A DNA stretch of 64,000 nt, taken from NCBI RefSeq assembly GCF_019218745.1, contig NZ_JAHUXA010000001.1, positions 248,001 through 312,000 on the forward strand, in the 5' to 3' direction. Under the pieces are notes generated by a model, which was not told the origin of the DNA, made no database searches, and was given only the letters and a program-made list of their open reading frames with translations. Of this stretch, positions 1 to 8,718 are shown piece after piece. Position numbers and translations under genes: made by a program. Positions within the stretch are counted from its first letter, which is position 1, and every line of letters starts with the position of its first letter. Origin of the DNA: Enterobacter sp. ENT03. GTDB lineage: Bacteria; Pseudomonadota; Gammaproteobacteria; Enterobacterales; Enterobacteriaceae.

Positions 1-53
1 TCGCCATTGATGCGATTCGGTCGCGCCGTTTGAACTCGTTTTCCGCCTTTAAT
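1..53 (-). CDS. infC: Translation initiation factor IF-3, 5' end only
   Basis: Reading leftward from base 53, the frame gives (M)KGGKRVQTARPNRING before the window edge, which is the N-terminus of IF-3 as known in enterics. The factor binds the 30S subunit, checks start codons and prevents early 50S joining. The start codon is ATT (AUU), the hallmark rare start through which IF-3 represses its own translation. It begins 3 nt after the thrS stop codon, as in the E. coli thrS-infC operon. Only 17 codons are visible; the rest lies outside the window. Confidence 0.93.
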   Translation of the reverse strand, partial: MKGGKRVQTARPNRING

Positions 54-56
54 ACT

Positions 57-1985
57 TTATTCCTCCAGTTGTTGAAGACTGCGGCTGCGAATCTCTTGTT
101 GCAGCTTCTCGATAACTTCATTTACGTCCAGGCTACCCAGGTCTTTACCTCGACGGGTACGCACGGCTACTTTGCCGGCTTCAACCTCTTTGTCACCACA
201 AACCAGCATATAAGGGACACGACGTAAAGTGTGCTCACGGATTTTAAAGCCAATCTTCTCGTTTCTCAAGTCTGCTTTTACGCGAATGCCGGCATTTTGC
301 AGTTTGCGTGTCAATTCGTTGACATATTCAGCCTGAGAATCAGTGATATTCATAACAACTACCTGCACCGGCGCAAGCCAGGTTGGGAAGAAGCCCGCAA
401 ATTCTTCGGTCAGGATGCCGATAAAGCGCTCCAGTGAACCGAGGATCGCGCGGTGAATCATCACCGGAACTTGTCGCTCGTTATTTTCGCCAACATAAGA
501 GGCGCTCAGACGAGACGGCAAGGAGAAGTCCAGCTGTACAGTACCGCACTGCCATGCACGATCGAGGCAGTCATACAGTGTAAATTCAATTTTCGGACCG
601 TAGAACGCGCCTTCACCCAGTTGATATTCAAACGGGATGTTGTTCTCTTCCAGCGCGACTGCCAGATCCGCCTCAGCACGATCCCACATCTCGTCGCTAC
701 CAATACGTTTTTCCGGACGAGTTGAGAGTTTGACAACGATTTTCTCGAAGCCAAAAGTGCTGTACATATCGTAGACCAAACGAATACAGGCGTTCACTTC
801 ATCACGCACCTGCTCTTCTGTACAGAAGATATGGGCGTCATCCTGAGTGAAGCCACGTACACGCATCAGCCCATGCAACGCGCCTGATGGCTCGTTACGG
901 TGACAGCTGCCAAATTCTGCCATACGCAGTGGCAGGTCACGGTAAGATTTTAGACCCTGATTGAAGATCTGCACATGTCCTGGGCAGTTCATCGGTTTTA
1001 TGCAATATTCACGGTTCTCTGAAGAGGTCGTAAACATGGCATCTTTATAGTTGTCCCAGTGGCCGGTTTTTTCCCACAGCACACGGTCCATCATAAACGG
1101 GCCTTTCACTTCCTGATACTGGTACTCTTTCAGTTTAGAACGTACAAACGTTTCGAGTTCACGGAAAATAGTCCAGCCATCGTTGTGCCAGAATACCATA
1201 CCTGGCGCTTCTTCCTGCATATGATACAGGTCGAGCTGCTTACCGATTTTGCGGTGATCGCGTTTTGCGGCTTCTTCCAGACGCTGCAAATAAGCGTTCA
1301 GCGCTTTTTTATCTGCCCACGCAGTACCGTAGATACGCTGCAACATCTTATTGTTGCTGTCGCCACGCCAGTACGCGCCTGCGGTTTTCATCAGTTTGAA
1401 GTGATGGCAGAAACGCATGTTCGGCACGTGCGGACCACGGCACATGTCGACGTATTCCTGATGATGGTACAAGCCAGGCTTGTCATCATGGGCGATATTT
1501 TCATCAAGAATGGAAACTTTGTAGCTCTCGCCGCGGGAAACAAAGGTTTCACGCGCTTCATGCCAACTGACCTTTTTCTTAATGACATCGTAGTTGGTTT
1601 CGGCGAGCTCATGCATACGTTTTTCAAGCGCGTCAAGGTCTTCCTGCGTCAGGGTATGGTCAAGGTCAATATCATAATAGAAACCATTGTCGATAACCGG
1701 ACCGATCGCCATTTTGGTATGCGGCCACAGTTGCTTGATGGCATGACCCAACAGGTGCGCACAGGAGTGACGAATAATTTCCAGACCATCTTCATCTTTT
1801 GCGGTGATGATAGCCAACTGCGCATCGGTTTCTATGAGATCGGTTGCATCGACCAGCTCGCCATTAACACGCCCTGCGATACACGCTTTCGCGAGACCAG
1901 GACCGATATCCAGTGCGACATCTAATGGGCTTACTGCTTTATCGAAGTGACGTTGACTGCCGTCAGGAAGGGTAATAACTGGCAT
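57..1985 (-). CDS. thrS: Threonyl-tRNA synthetase
   Basis: Class II aminoacyl-tRNA synthetase that charges tRNA-Thr in the cytoplasm. At 642 residues it matches the E. coli enzyme length. It has an N-terminal TGS-like domain (about 1-60), an editing domain with the HSCAHLLGH motif (about 73-81), a catalytic core with CPGH, HRNE and MIHRAILGS zinc/ATP-site motifs, and a C-terminal anticodon-binding domain. The ATG is preceded by AAGGA and by the anticodon-mimic operator, both consistent with this start. infC follows 3 nt after the stop, so the two are co-transcribed. The enzyme is known to repress its own translation by binding its leader. Identity is near certain. Confidence 0.98.
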   Translation of the reverse strand: MPVITLPDGSQRHFDKAVSPLDVALDIGPGLAKACIAGRVNGELVDATDLIETDAQLAIITAKDEDGLEIIRHSCAHLLGHAIKQLWPHTKMAIGPVIDNGFYYDIDLDHTLTQEDLDALEKRMHELAETNYDVIKKKVSWHEARETFVSRGESYKVSILDENIAHDDKPGLYHHQEYVDMCRGPHVPNMRFCHHFKLMKTAGAYWRGDSNNKMLQRIYGTAWADKKALNAYLQRLEEAAKRDHRKIGKQLDLYHMQEEAPGMVFWHNDGWTIFRELETFVRSKLKEYQYQEVKGPFMMDRVLWEKTGHWDNYKDAMFTTSSENREYCIKPMNCPGHVQIFNQGLKSYRDLPLRMAEFGSCHRNEPSGALHGLMRVRGFTQDDAHIFCTEEQVRDEVNACIRLVYDMYSTFGFEKIVVKLSTRPEKRIGSDEMWDRAEADLAVALEENNIPFEYQLGEGAFYGPKIEFTLYDCLDRAWQCGTVQLDFSLPSRLSASYVGENNERQVPVMIHRAILGSLERFIGILTEEFAGFFPTWLAPVQVVVMNITDSQAEYVNELTRKLQNAGIRVKADLRNEKIGFKIREHTLRRVPYMLVCGDKEVEAGKVAVRTRRGKDLGSLDVNEVIEKLQQEIRSRSLQQLEE

Positions 1986-2006
1986 TTTATATCCTTATTT
2001 GCAGTG

Positions 2007-2027
2007 GTGACCCACACGAAAGATCAC
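2007..2027 (-). promoter_or_regulatory. thrS translational operator, anticodon-mimic stem-loop
   Basis: Just upstream of the thrS ribosome-binding site the transcript can form a hairpin: GUGAUC pairs with GGUCAC (one G-U), closing a 9-nt loop UUUCGUGUG. The loop contains CGU, the anticodon of a tRNA-Thr. This matches the operator hairpin described for E. coli thrS, where threonyl-tRNA synthetase binds the mimic and blocks ribosome access. Confidence 0.85.
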
Positions 2028-2198
2028 ATACAAAACTATTTTCTAATAATTATCAGCAGCTAAGATAAGGTTTTCCGCTTCACTCTGCGGAATGTGTGCG
2101 CCTGATTTGCTACGCACCCTTACCCTCTGCGGATAAGCTCACCCCTGATAGTACACGTCTAAGCCGTTGGTTAAAAGGCTCTTCGGGGGAAATCCGGG

Positions 2199-2420
2199 TC
2201 AGGCCGTGTTAGACAGCGCTTTGATAACCGCTTCCATGGCGACTTTGGTGAGTTCAGTTCGCGCGATGCGCTGATTCGCCAGTGAGGTACGCAGCACGCC
2301 AGCAATAACGATGTGCTTGGGCTCCTGGCCCAGATCGCGCATCTCCAGCACGACTTTACCTACCACCCGGCACATCTCCTGGTATAACTCATCATCTTTC
2401 GCCTGATTCCCCACATTCAC
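2199..2420 (-). CDS. fumD: FumD-like small protein (DUF2767)
   Basis: A 73-residue protein containing the segments ELYQEMCRVVGKVV and EPKHIVIAGVLRT, which closely match E. coli FumD (YdhZ, 69 residues). FumD has been reported to have fumarase activity, but the family is small and the assignment of function is thin. In K-12 the gene lies near pykF, not beside thrS, so this location is a rearrangement or a second copy. No signal peptide or membrane segment is visible. It reads toward thrS with about 210 nt between them that carry the thrS leader. Family assignment is firm, function moderate. Confidence 0.8.
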   Translation of the reverse strand: MNVGNQAKDDELYQEMCRVVGKVVLEMRDLGQEPKHIVIAGVLRTSLANQRIARTELTKVAMEAVIKALSNTA

Positions 2421-2650
2421 CCCTGTTATTGCTGTTTATGATCGGCTGTAGCTCATCGAAAAACCGCGGTGCCGTCAAGCAAAGACTTTTTTTGGCGTGA
2501 GGTTTAGCGCGATTCATTCATATCACTAATGTAAATATGCATTTTACAATCGCCTGTCCGAGTTCCCATAAGTGCATGGTAAGTCGATATATTCGTCTTT
2601 ATTACCACCCTGGCACCCTGTATTTACGGCCAACCGCCGATGATTTGCAT

Positions 2651-2677
2651 TAAAGTCAGCGTGGATTTTGCCGATGA
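2651..2677 (+). promoter_or_regulatory. Sigma-28 (FliA) promoter for the orphan flagellin
   Basis: TAAA (2651-2654), exactly 15 nt, then GCCGATGA (2670-2677). The enteric FliA consensus is TAAA-N15-GCCGATAA, so only one -10 position differs. It lies 40 nt before the flagellin-like ATG and points toward it. This implies expression together with late flagellar genes that are not in this window. Confidence 0.85.
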
Positions 2678-2717
2678 TCTGGTTATCCATGGCCACGAGA
2701 ATCGTTAAGAAAAGCAA

Positions 2718-4169
2718 ATGCAAGCACTCAACTATAACGCGATTGCCGGTCTGAATCTGGTGGCGAGACAAAACACCACGTCGCTACTTTCGCAGTCCAT
2801 TTCCAGGCTGTCGTCAGGATTACGGATCAATTCAGCAATGGATGATGCAGCCGGGCTTGCGATTACCAACAGAATGCGTTCGAACATTAATGCCGACACG
2901 GTGATTTCCCGTGGACTGGATGATGCGACAAGTCTCGCTCAAACGGCGGACGGCAGCCTGAGTTCAGTGGCTACGTTGTTGATCCGCGCCAAAAGTCTGG
3001 CGATCCAGTCCGTCAACGACACGTTATCGGAAAGCGATAGAGCGAGCATTAAGCATGAATACGCCAGTATTCTCGCCGGGATTAGCGATCTTTCCGAGCA
3101 AACGGAAATCTTTGGCAAATATCCGCTGGCAACTGCCACTCCGGAACTGCCCCCTGCCCTGATTGGCGATATTGCGCCGATCAGTGGCAAGTTTCCGGTT
3201 GCTGGTAGCAATTACACCTTCAGTTCTGGCGTGGTGCCTTTGGCCTATTTACCGGCAGGCTCCACGAATATCACCTTAACTATCGACTCGCTAGGCCTCG
3301 ACGACGACATCCAGCTATTTACTCGTGACGGTAAACACCTGGCGGGCACACCTTTTTCCGGGCCTGATCCCGATTATACCTGGGTCAGTCGCGGGATCAC
3401 CGATGCGGCAAAAGCCGGCAGCAAACTCCTGACGGCGGCGAATGGTTTTCAGAACGGTGCGACGTATGACGACAGCCAGCTCATTGAAGGTGGCGTAGCC
3501 TGGAGCCTGAATGGCAGCGAGACGTTAAATTATAACGGTATGACCATAACCTATAGCGGCGATGGCGATCGTTATGAAGATCGCGGTATCGGTGCCTATA
3601 ACGACGGGGCCAATGGCAGTAATCGTCTTGAACGCCTGACTATTGATAATGTCAGTGAAGATTTGATCGTGGTGATTGTCGGTAGCGGTTCTTTTACCAG
3701 TAATTTGACATGGGGTGCGCTGCCCACACCAACCATTACGCCCGCCACACCGCCGAAAAAGAGCGGTCCAATGGAGGTCATTACCAGCGCTAATTTTGGT
3801 GACGATATACAGGCGATGACCCTAACCGCTACGCCTGCCGACACCAAAACATTGGGCATTGACGACACCAGCCTACTGACCGTGGCGTCATCCCGTTCTG
3901 CAATGGGCGCACTGGACAGTGCACTGGAAAAAGTGAGTCGTTATCGCGCACAGTATGGCGCCTGGATGAATCGCTTTGATTCCGCAAAATCGGTGTTGTC
4001 ACAGCAAACGCTATCCACGCAAACCGCTCAGAGCCGGATCATGGATGCAGATTACGCGCTGGAAACCAGTAAACAAATTAAAGCGCAGATTTTACAAGAG
4101 AGTCAGAACGCCGTGCTGAAAATTGCCAATCAGCTGCCTGACAATTTACTGACATTATTACGCGCATAA
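2718..4169 (+). CDS. Orphan flagellin-like protein with atypical central domain
   Basis: 483 residues. Residues 1-138 match the flagellin N-terminal domain (RLSSGLRINSAMDDAAGLAI at about 30-49), and about 390-483 match the C-terminal domain, with IMDADYALETSKQIKAQILQ at about 441-460. Both form the coiled-coil filament core in the family. The usual MAQVINTN opening is replaced by MQALNYNA. Residues about 155-340 are a beta-rich, Asp/Gly-rich stretch not recognised as a normal hypervariable region; it loosely recalls secreted PPC or lectin-like modules. No HExxH motif is present, so it is not a flagellinolysin-type protease. No other flagellar gene is nearby, but a sigma-28 promoter precedes it. 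The Shine-Dalgarno (AAGAAAAG) is weak. It could be a minor filament subunit or a modified adhesive flagellin. Confidence 0.85.
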   Translation: MQALNYNAIAGLNLVARQNTTSLLSQSISRLSSGLRINSAMDDAAGLAITNRMRSNINADTVISRGLDDATSLAQTADGSLSSVATLLIRAKSLAIQSVNDTLSESDRASIKHEYASILAGISDLSEQTEIFGKYPLATATPELPPALIGDIAPISGKFPVAGSNYTFSSGVVPLAYLPAGSTNITLTIDSLGLDDDIQLFTRDGKHLAGTPFSGPDPDYTWVSRGITDAAKAGSKLLTAANGFQNGATYDDSQLIEGGVAWSLNGSETLNYNGMTITYSGDGDRYEDRGIGAYNDGANGSNRLERLTIDNVSEDLIVVIVGSGSFTSNLTWGALPTPTITPATPPKKSGPMEVITSANFGDDIQAMTLTATPADTKTLGIDDTSLLTVASSRSAMGALDSALEKVSRYRAQYGAWMNRFDSAKSVLSQQTLSTQTAQSRIMDADYALETSKQIKAQILQESQNAVLKIANQLPDNLLTLLRA

Positions 4170-4199
4170 AAAAACCGGCACTAAATATTCCGGTTTTTT
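4169..4199 (+). terminator. Intrinsic terminator after the flagellin gene
   Basis: AAAAAACCGG and CCGGTTTTTT form a 10-bp stem around an 11-nt A/T-rich loop, overlapping the stop codon. Symmetric A and T tracts mean it could work in both directions. Confidence 0.8.
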
Positions 4200-4253
4200 A
4201 AATAATAGTAAGATAATGCTTACTACTGATTAATAACCTCGGGTTAGTGTGGA

Positions 4254-4490
4254 TTAATACCACTCCCCGGCCACCAGCGTTTCGACATTAAATGCGTCAT
4301 CGGCGGAACGACCCGTAGATTGTGCACCCGGCTGAATATTGGAACCCGCTTCGATGTCTTTAGCATGGAAAGAGGCATTAGGTTTACTGGTGTCACTGGC
4401 AGACGTATAAGCAGTGTCAGCGGCGAATACGCTGAAGGAGAGTGCGGAAAGCACCGCTGCTGCTGCGATAGTTTTAAATGTTTTCATCAT
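4254..4490 (-). CDS. Small exported protein, unknown function
   Basis: 78 residues. The N-terminus is a good Sec signal peptide: MMKTFK, a hydrophobic run of Ala/Leu/Phe, then cleavage after VFA-A. The mature part (about 55 residues) is polar and rich in Ser, Ala and Asp, has no cysteine, and ends in VAGEWY. The signal resembles those of the YhcN/BhsA stress proteins, but the mature part does not fit that family. A second ATG three bases downstream is equally plausible as start; AGAG lies upstream. It faces the flagellin gene tail to tail, separated by a terminator. I do not recognise a family. Confidence 0.65.
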   Translation of the reverse strand: MMKTFKTIAAAAVLSALSFSVFAADTAYTSASDTSKPNASFHAKDIEAGSNIQPGAQSTGRSADDAFNVETLVAGEWY

Positions 4491-4733
4491 GTTTATTCTC
4501 TTTTTAGCTTAATACCGTGTGTCTTGTTGGGAATTAATTACCCATGGCAGTAAGTTTAGATCTGGATCACACTTTTTGATAGTCGAAATATTTATCAAAT
4601 CTTGTCAAATAAATTGAACATGTGTCCGGGCAGGCAATTATGGAGAAATCATGAAGGAACACTATTTTTAATTAGCTAAAACATTGTACTGTTATTTTAT
4701 AAGCACTAATTACACATGACACACAGATAAAGT

Positions 4734-4752
4734 GGGCCGAAAAATTCGGCCC
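4734..4752 (-). terminator. Hairpin after ydiY
   Basis: GGGCCGAA and TTCGGCCC form a perfect 8-bp stem with a 3-nt loop, directly after the ydiY stop. The following T run on the minus strand is poor (ACTTTAT), so termination strength is uncertain. Confidence 0.6.
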
Positions 4753-4760
4753 AAAATCAA

Positions 4761-5519
4761 TTACATCTTATAACCCAGCGACACAACAGTGCGGCGATCG
4801 GTATGCTTCGGCGCGGATTCTGGTGGCTCAGAGTTCCAGGTTACGTTATACGCCACCTTCAAACCAAAGTGCTCATTGATCGATACGTTCAGCGCCGTTT
4901 CCGAGTTTAGCGTCGTATCTTCGGCACCAAACACTGACACCCCCTGAGTGAACTTAGTGGTATCTGTCATCTGCCAGGCGTAAGTCCCTGACGCATAACC
5001 CAGCGGCTGTGTTTCGTTATCGCCATCGGTGTACTCGTCATAACGCACGCCCGGACCAAATTCAAAACGCAGGCTGTGCACCGGGCCATTCAGGAACTGG
5101 CGTCCATAACCTGCCGTCGCGATATCACGCTGACGATACCCGTTGTAACGGTCGGTCAACCAGCTGGCCTGACCAAACAGGTAATCGGCATCGTTCACGT
5201 TATAGCGTGAACGACCACCAACAGCATATTTCTCAGAAGAACGCTCATCATTAGAAGAGGTGTTGCTGGCGTTGCCCCACAGCGACCAGGCGGTAGTATT
5301 TCCGTACCAGGTCAACGTGGAATCAGCGGTCAGCGAGGAACTCTTGGTGTTACCTGACTGGGCCAGGTAACCAGCATTCAGATTACCTTCAAACGGTTTC
5401 TGTGCAGTGGAGGGATCATCCATGACAGTAAAAACGGTATCATCTGCGGCAGCATTCAGGGACGCAAGCACGCCTCCCGCAAGCATAACAACTGCGGGTA
5501 CTGTCTTTAAAAGCTTCAT
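4761..5519 (-). CDS. ydiY: YdiY family outer-membrane-type protein (DUF481)
   Basis: 252 residues with a Sec signal peptide ending near NAAA-DD. The rest is built of alternating strand-like segments with aromatic residues (TLTWYGNTTAWSLWG, SRYNVNDADYLFGQASWLTDRY) and ends in the aromatic/hydrophobic pattern LGYKM. This is typical of DUF481 beta-barrel proteins and matches E. coli YdiY, which occupies the same place before pfkB. The family's function is unknown; some members respond to acid. The start follows the homologue, and a hairpin follows the stop. Confidence 0.9.
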   Translation of the reverse strand: MKLLKTVPAVVMLAGGVLASLNAAADDTVFTVMDDPSTAQKPFEGNLNAGYLAQSGNTKSSSLTADSTLTWYGNTTAWSLWGNASNTSSNDERSSEKYAVGGRSRYNVNDADYLFGQASWLTDRYNGYRQRDIATAGYGRQFLNGPVHSLRFEFGPGVRYDEYTDGDNETQPLGYASGTYAWQMTDTTKFTQGVSVFGAEDTTLNSETALNVSINEHFGLKVAYNVTWNSEPPESAPKHTDRRTVVSLGYKM

Positions 5520-5811
5520 TTATAAAGAGTCCGTACAACAAAAAAAGAGACCATCACGGTCCCGGAAACTTACATCAGGATCAACGATCAACAATCCTGA
5601 GAAAGGTAACAAATTATAAAAAGGCTCAATTAACATAGCAATGAATTCTTATTTCATTTTTTGAATAAGAGAGCTCTCAAAGCATCATTAAATGTATATC
5701 AAAGTGAGGACGATCAAATTCAACTTCATAATATAAATCATACGTTTATTTACGTTGCTATCTGGCGCAACGGTGCCATGCTTAAAAGATCCACGCTAAA
5801 AGGAGGTAATG

Positions 5812-6744
5812 ATGGCTCGCATCTATACATTAACACTTGCCCCGTCGTTGGACAGCGCAACACTGACGCCGCAAATTTATCCCGAAGGTAAACTCCGGTG
5901 TACCGCGCCGGTATTTGAACCTGGCGGCGGCGGCATTAACGTCGCCCGCGCCATTACATTTCTTGGCGGCCAGGCTACGGCCATCTTTCCGGCGGGCGGG
6001 GCAACCGGTGAGCATTTAACCGCCCTGCTCGCTGACGAAAACGTTCCAACCCAGTGCATTCAGACCCAGGACTGGACCCGTCAAAACCTGCACGTCCATG
6101 TAGAAGCCAGCGGCGAACAGTATCGTTTTGTGATGCCCGGCGCGGCACTTGATGCCAATGAATTCCGCCAGCTCGAAGAAAAGGTGCTGGCCATTGAAAG
6201 CGGTGCGCTACTGGTGCTGAGTGGCAGTCTGCCGCCCGGCGTGCAGCTGGAGGCCTGGGTGCAGCTCATCAGCGCCGCGCAGCAGAAGGGTATCCGCTGC
6301 ATTGTTGACAGCTCCGGTGATGCCCTGACCGCCGCGCTGGAAATCGGTAATCTCGAACTGGTGAAGCCAAACCAGAAAGAGCTAAGCGCACTGGTTAATC
6401 GCCCGCTCACGCAGCCGGATGATGTGCGTAAGGCCGCGCAAGAGCTGGTGAACAGCGGCAAAGTACGTCGCGTAGTAGTTTCGCTCGGCCCGCAGGGTGC
6501 ACTGGGCGTTGACGGCAGTGAATGCGTGCATGTCGTGCCGCCGCCGATGAAAAGCCAGAGTACCGTCGGTGCTGGTGACAGCATGGTGGGTGCTATGACG
6601 CTGAAGCTGGCAGAAGGCGCTTCCCTGACCGAAATGGTGCGTTTTGGCGTGGCCGCAGGCAGCGCGGCGACGATCAATCAGGGCACCCGTCTGTGCGCGC
6701 TGGAAGATACGCAAAAAATTTACGACTATCTCAACCGTCATTAA
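5812..6744 (+). CDS. pfkB: 6-phosphofructokinase II
   Basis: Minor phosphofructokinase that phosphorylates fructose 6-phosphate in glycolysis. 310 residues, with the PfkB/ribokinase family signatures: a GGGGINVARAI substrate-binding motif (about 37-47) and the ATP/anion-hole motif STVGAGDSMVGAM near residue 250, whose Asp is the catalytic base. A strong AGGAGG (5801-5806) lies 5 nt before this ATG. The ATG three bases earlier leaves only 2 nt, and E. coli PfkB also starts one residue before RIYTL, so 5812 is preferred. It stands alone, with ydiY divergent upstream and ydiZ downstream in the same direction. Confidence 0.97.
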   Translation: MARIYTLTLAPSLDSATLTPQIYPEGKLRCTAPVFEPGGGGINVARAITFLGGQATAIFPAGGATGEHLTALLADENVPTQCIQTQDWTRQNLHVHVEASGEQYRFVMPGAALDANEFRQLEEKVLAIESGALLVLSGSLPPGVQLEAWVQLISAAQQKGIRCIVDSSGDALTAALEIGNLELVKPNQKELSALVNRPLTQPDDVRKAAQELVNSGKVRRVVVSLGPQGALGVDGSECVHVVPPPMKSQSTVGAGDSMVGAMTLKLAEGASLTEMVRFGVAAGSAATINQGTRLCALEDTQKIYDYLNRH

Positions 6745-6752
6745 CTCTCGTC

Positions 6753-6778
6753 TTCCCCCGTCGGTTCAGGCGGGGGAA
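6753..6778 (+). terminator. Hairpin after pfkB
   Basis: TTCCCCCG pairs with CGGGGGAA around a 10-nt loop just after the pfkB stop. There is no T run, so it may be a weak terminator or an mRNA-end stabiliser. Confidence 0.5.
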
Positions 6779-6853
6779 ATCATACTCGCCGGTGGTCGCC
6801 AAATTTCCCATGTCGACTATGCTAAAAAAACTTTCAGGATAACAATGAGGTGA

Positions 6854-7159
6854 ATGATGAGTACTGGTGACATCACCCGCTACGTAGTAACCGTCAAATT
6901 TCACGAAGACAGCCTGAGTGAAATTAACGAGCTGAACAACGAGTTTACCCGCGCCGGTTTTTTACTGACTCTCACGGATGATGATGGCAAAGTGCATGAA
7001 CTGGGCACCAATACCTTTGGTCTGGTCAGCACGCTGGATGAAGAGGAAGTGAAAGCGCAAGCTGCCGCGCTGGCAGAAAGCGCGATGGATAGAGAGCCGG
7101 AGATCAGCGTGTCTCACTGGGATAAATGGCTTACGGAGCAACAGCAAAAAGCACAATAA
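6854..7159 (+). CDS. ydiZ: YdiZ family protein
   Basis: 101 residues, soluble, with no signal peptide or membrane segment. The sequence (TRYVVTVKFHEDSL..., FTRAGFLLTLTDDDGKVHELGTN) resembles the E. coli YdiZ family and sits in the same position, between pfkB and yniA. The alternating beta-alpha pattern suggests a small ferredoxin-like fold, which is inference only. GAGGTGA precedes ATGATG, and either of the two ATGs may be used. Function is unknown. Confidence 0.75.
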   Translation: MMSTGDITRYVVTVKFHEDSLSEINELNNEFTRAGFLLTLTDDDGKVHELGTNTFGLVSTLDEEEVKAQAAALAESAMDREPEISVSHWDKWLTEQQQKAQ

Positions 7160-7264
7160 GTGCCATTGCACACAGCAGGCGGCTCAGGTGTGCGTGAGTT
7201 CTTATTTTGTCCCGCATTAGTGCGCTAACCTTATGATCTGACAGATAACATGGGGAGAGACATC

Positions 7265-8125
7265 ATGTGGCAAGCGATAAGTCGTCTGTTGAGTGAACCC
7301 TTTGGCGAAGGGGAAATCGAGTTCCGGCGCGAACTGCCCGGTGGTGAGATCCACGCCGCCTGGCATCTGCGCTACGCCGGGCGCGATTTTTTTGTTAAAT
7401 GCGATAACCGCGAGTTATTACCCATCTTTACGGCGGAAGCCGACCAGCTTGAACTGCTTTCACGAAGTCAGACCGTCAGCGTCCCCCATGTCTGGGCTGT
7501 GGGTGCTGATCGCGATTACTGTTTTCTGGTGATGGATTATCTCCCCGCTCGTCCCCTTGATGCGCATAATGCGTTTTTATTAGGCCAGCAGCTTGCCCGT
7601 CTCCATCTGTGGAGCGATCAGCCGCAGTTCGGACTGGATTTTGATAACGACCTCTCCACCACGCCGCAGCCGAACGCCTGGCAGCGTCGCTGGTCGACGT
7701 TTTTTGCCGAGCAGCGGATCGGCTGGCAGCTGGAGCTGGCCGCTGAAAAGGGGCTGGAGTTCGGCAATATCGACGCTATTGTGGATCACGTAAAGCAGCG
7801 ACTGGCGTCACATCAGCCGCAAGCGGCCCTGCTGCATGGCGATCTGTGGTCTGATAACTGCGCGCTGGGGCCGGACGGGCCTTATATTTACGATCCCGCC
7901 TGCTACTGGGGCGATCGTGAGTGCGATCTGGCGATGCTGCCGCTACACCCGGATCAGCCGCCGCAGATCTACGATGGGTACCAGTCCGTTTCGCCACTTC
8001 CCGCCGGATTCCTCGATCGCCAGCCGCTGTACCAGCTTTATACCCTGCTCAACCGTGCGATTTTATTTGGCGGGCCGCATCTGGCGACGGCGCAAAAAGC
8101 ACTGGAGCGCGTGCTTGCGGCATGA
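7265..8125 (+). CDS. yniA: Fructosamine kinase family protein YniA
   Basis: 286 residues of the fructosamine/ketosamine-3-kinase family, with a protein-kinase-like fold. The catalytic loop is LLHGDLWSDN (about 190-199) and the metal-binding equivalent of DFG is YIYDPACYWGDRE. Family members phosphorylate ketosamines formed by protein glycation, allowing their removal; E. coli YniA itself is little studied. The start MWQAIS follows GGGGAGAG at good spacing and matches the homologue, in preference to an ATG five codons upstream. A REP element follows the gene. Confidence 0.92.
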   Translation: MWQAISRLLSEPFGEGEIEFRRELPGGEIHAAWHLRYAGRDFFVKCDNRELLPIFTAEADQLELLSRSQTVSVPHVWAVGADRDYCFLVMDYLPARPLDAHNAFLLGQQLARLHLWSDQPQFGLDFDNDLSTTPQPNAWQRRWSTFFAEQRIGWQLELAAEKGLEFGNIDAIVDHVKQRLASHQPQAALLHGDLWSDNCALGPDGPYIYDPACYWGDRECDLAMLPLHPDQPPQIYDGYQSVSPLPAGFLDRQPLYQLYTLLNRAILFGGPHLATAQKALERVLAA

Positions 8126-8140
8126 GGTGTTAACGTAAGT

Positions 8141-8167
8141 GCCGGGTAAGCGTCAGCGCCACCCGGC
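8141..8167. repeat. REP palindrome between yniA and yniB
   Basis: GCCGGGT ... ACCCGGC with the typical GCGTCAGCGCC centre of enterobacterial REP (Y-type) elements. It lies between two convergent genes, where such elements usually act as transcript-end structures. Confidence 0.85.
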
Positions 8168-8181
8168 CATGCCAGCAAGCG

Positions 8182-8718
8182 TTAAAGAAAACCGAGCAGT
8201 GAAAAGAACAGATAGCCGAGAACAATAATAATGACCGGCAGGATATAGAGGGTAAATATCTGGCGGAAAATGGAGTGATTCGGCACCACAATGCGCGCTT
8301 CGATTTGCGCCCGGTTAAGGCCTTCCTCGCCTTTGGCATTCTCCAGAATCGCCATGTCTTCGACGTTTTCCCGCAGAAAGCGCGCCTGTCGACTCATACG
8401 CGCGCCGGACGCCTGCAACGCCAGGCCAACAAAAATCAGCGCATAAATGATCCAAAAACCGATATTCAGCTGCTGATGGAAGTCCGGCAGCGGTGAGTTG
8501 TACCAGAAGAAATTCAGGAACGGCGTATTAAAACGCATCATCTCGATCATCACATGGGCGAAATCCTGCATCACTGCGCTGATGCCAGGCTGCTTTTCGC
8601 TGTGCTCGTACATAAACTTCAGCACGGAAATCAATGTTGAAATAAAGGCCGGGATGAAAATAACCCAACCCATCACGCGTTTGAGCACGGCAATGCGTCC
8701 AGCTTGTTGATACGTCAT
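8182..8718 (-). CDS. yniB: YniB family inner-membrane protein
   Basis: 178 residues with three clear hydrophobic segments: about 17-36 (GWVIFIPAFISTLISVL), about 85-104 (IGFWIIYALIFVGLAL) and a C-terminal hairpin-like stretch from about 153 (IFTLYILPVIIIVLGYLFFSLLGFL). It matches E. coli YniB in the same place. Function is unknown; it is probably an inner-membrane protein with cytoplasmic charged loops. The start follows the homologue and is preceded by AAGGGGA. It converges with yniA over a REP element. Confidence 0.9.
   Translation of the reverse strand: MTYQQAGRIAVLKRVMGWVIFIPAFISTLISVLKFMYEHSEKQPGISAVMQDFAHVMIEMMRFNTPFLNFFWYNSPLPDFHQQLNIGFWIIYALIFVGLALQASGARMSRQARFLRENVEDMAILENAKGEEGLNRAQIEARIVVPNHSIFRQIFTLYILPVIIIVLGYLFFSLLGFL

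Noticed and set aside
1059-1925. Long plus-strand frame (288 codons) opposite thrS
   Set aside because: It is antisense to a highly conserved gene and has no family signature; a codon-bias shadow.
2718-4169. Flagellin with a built-in metalloprotease (flagellinolysin)
   Set aside because: No HExxH motif occurs in the central domain.
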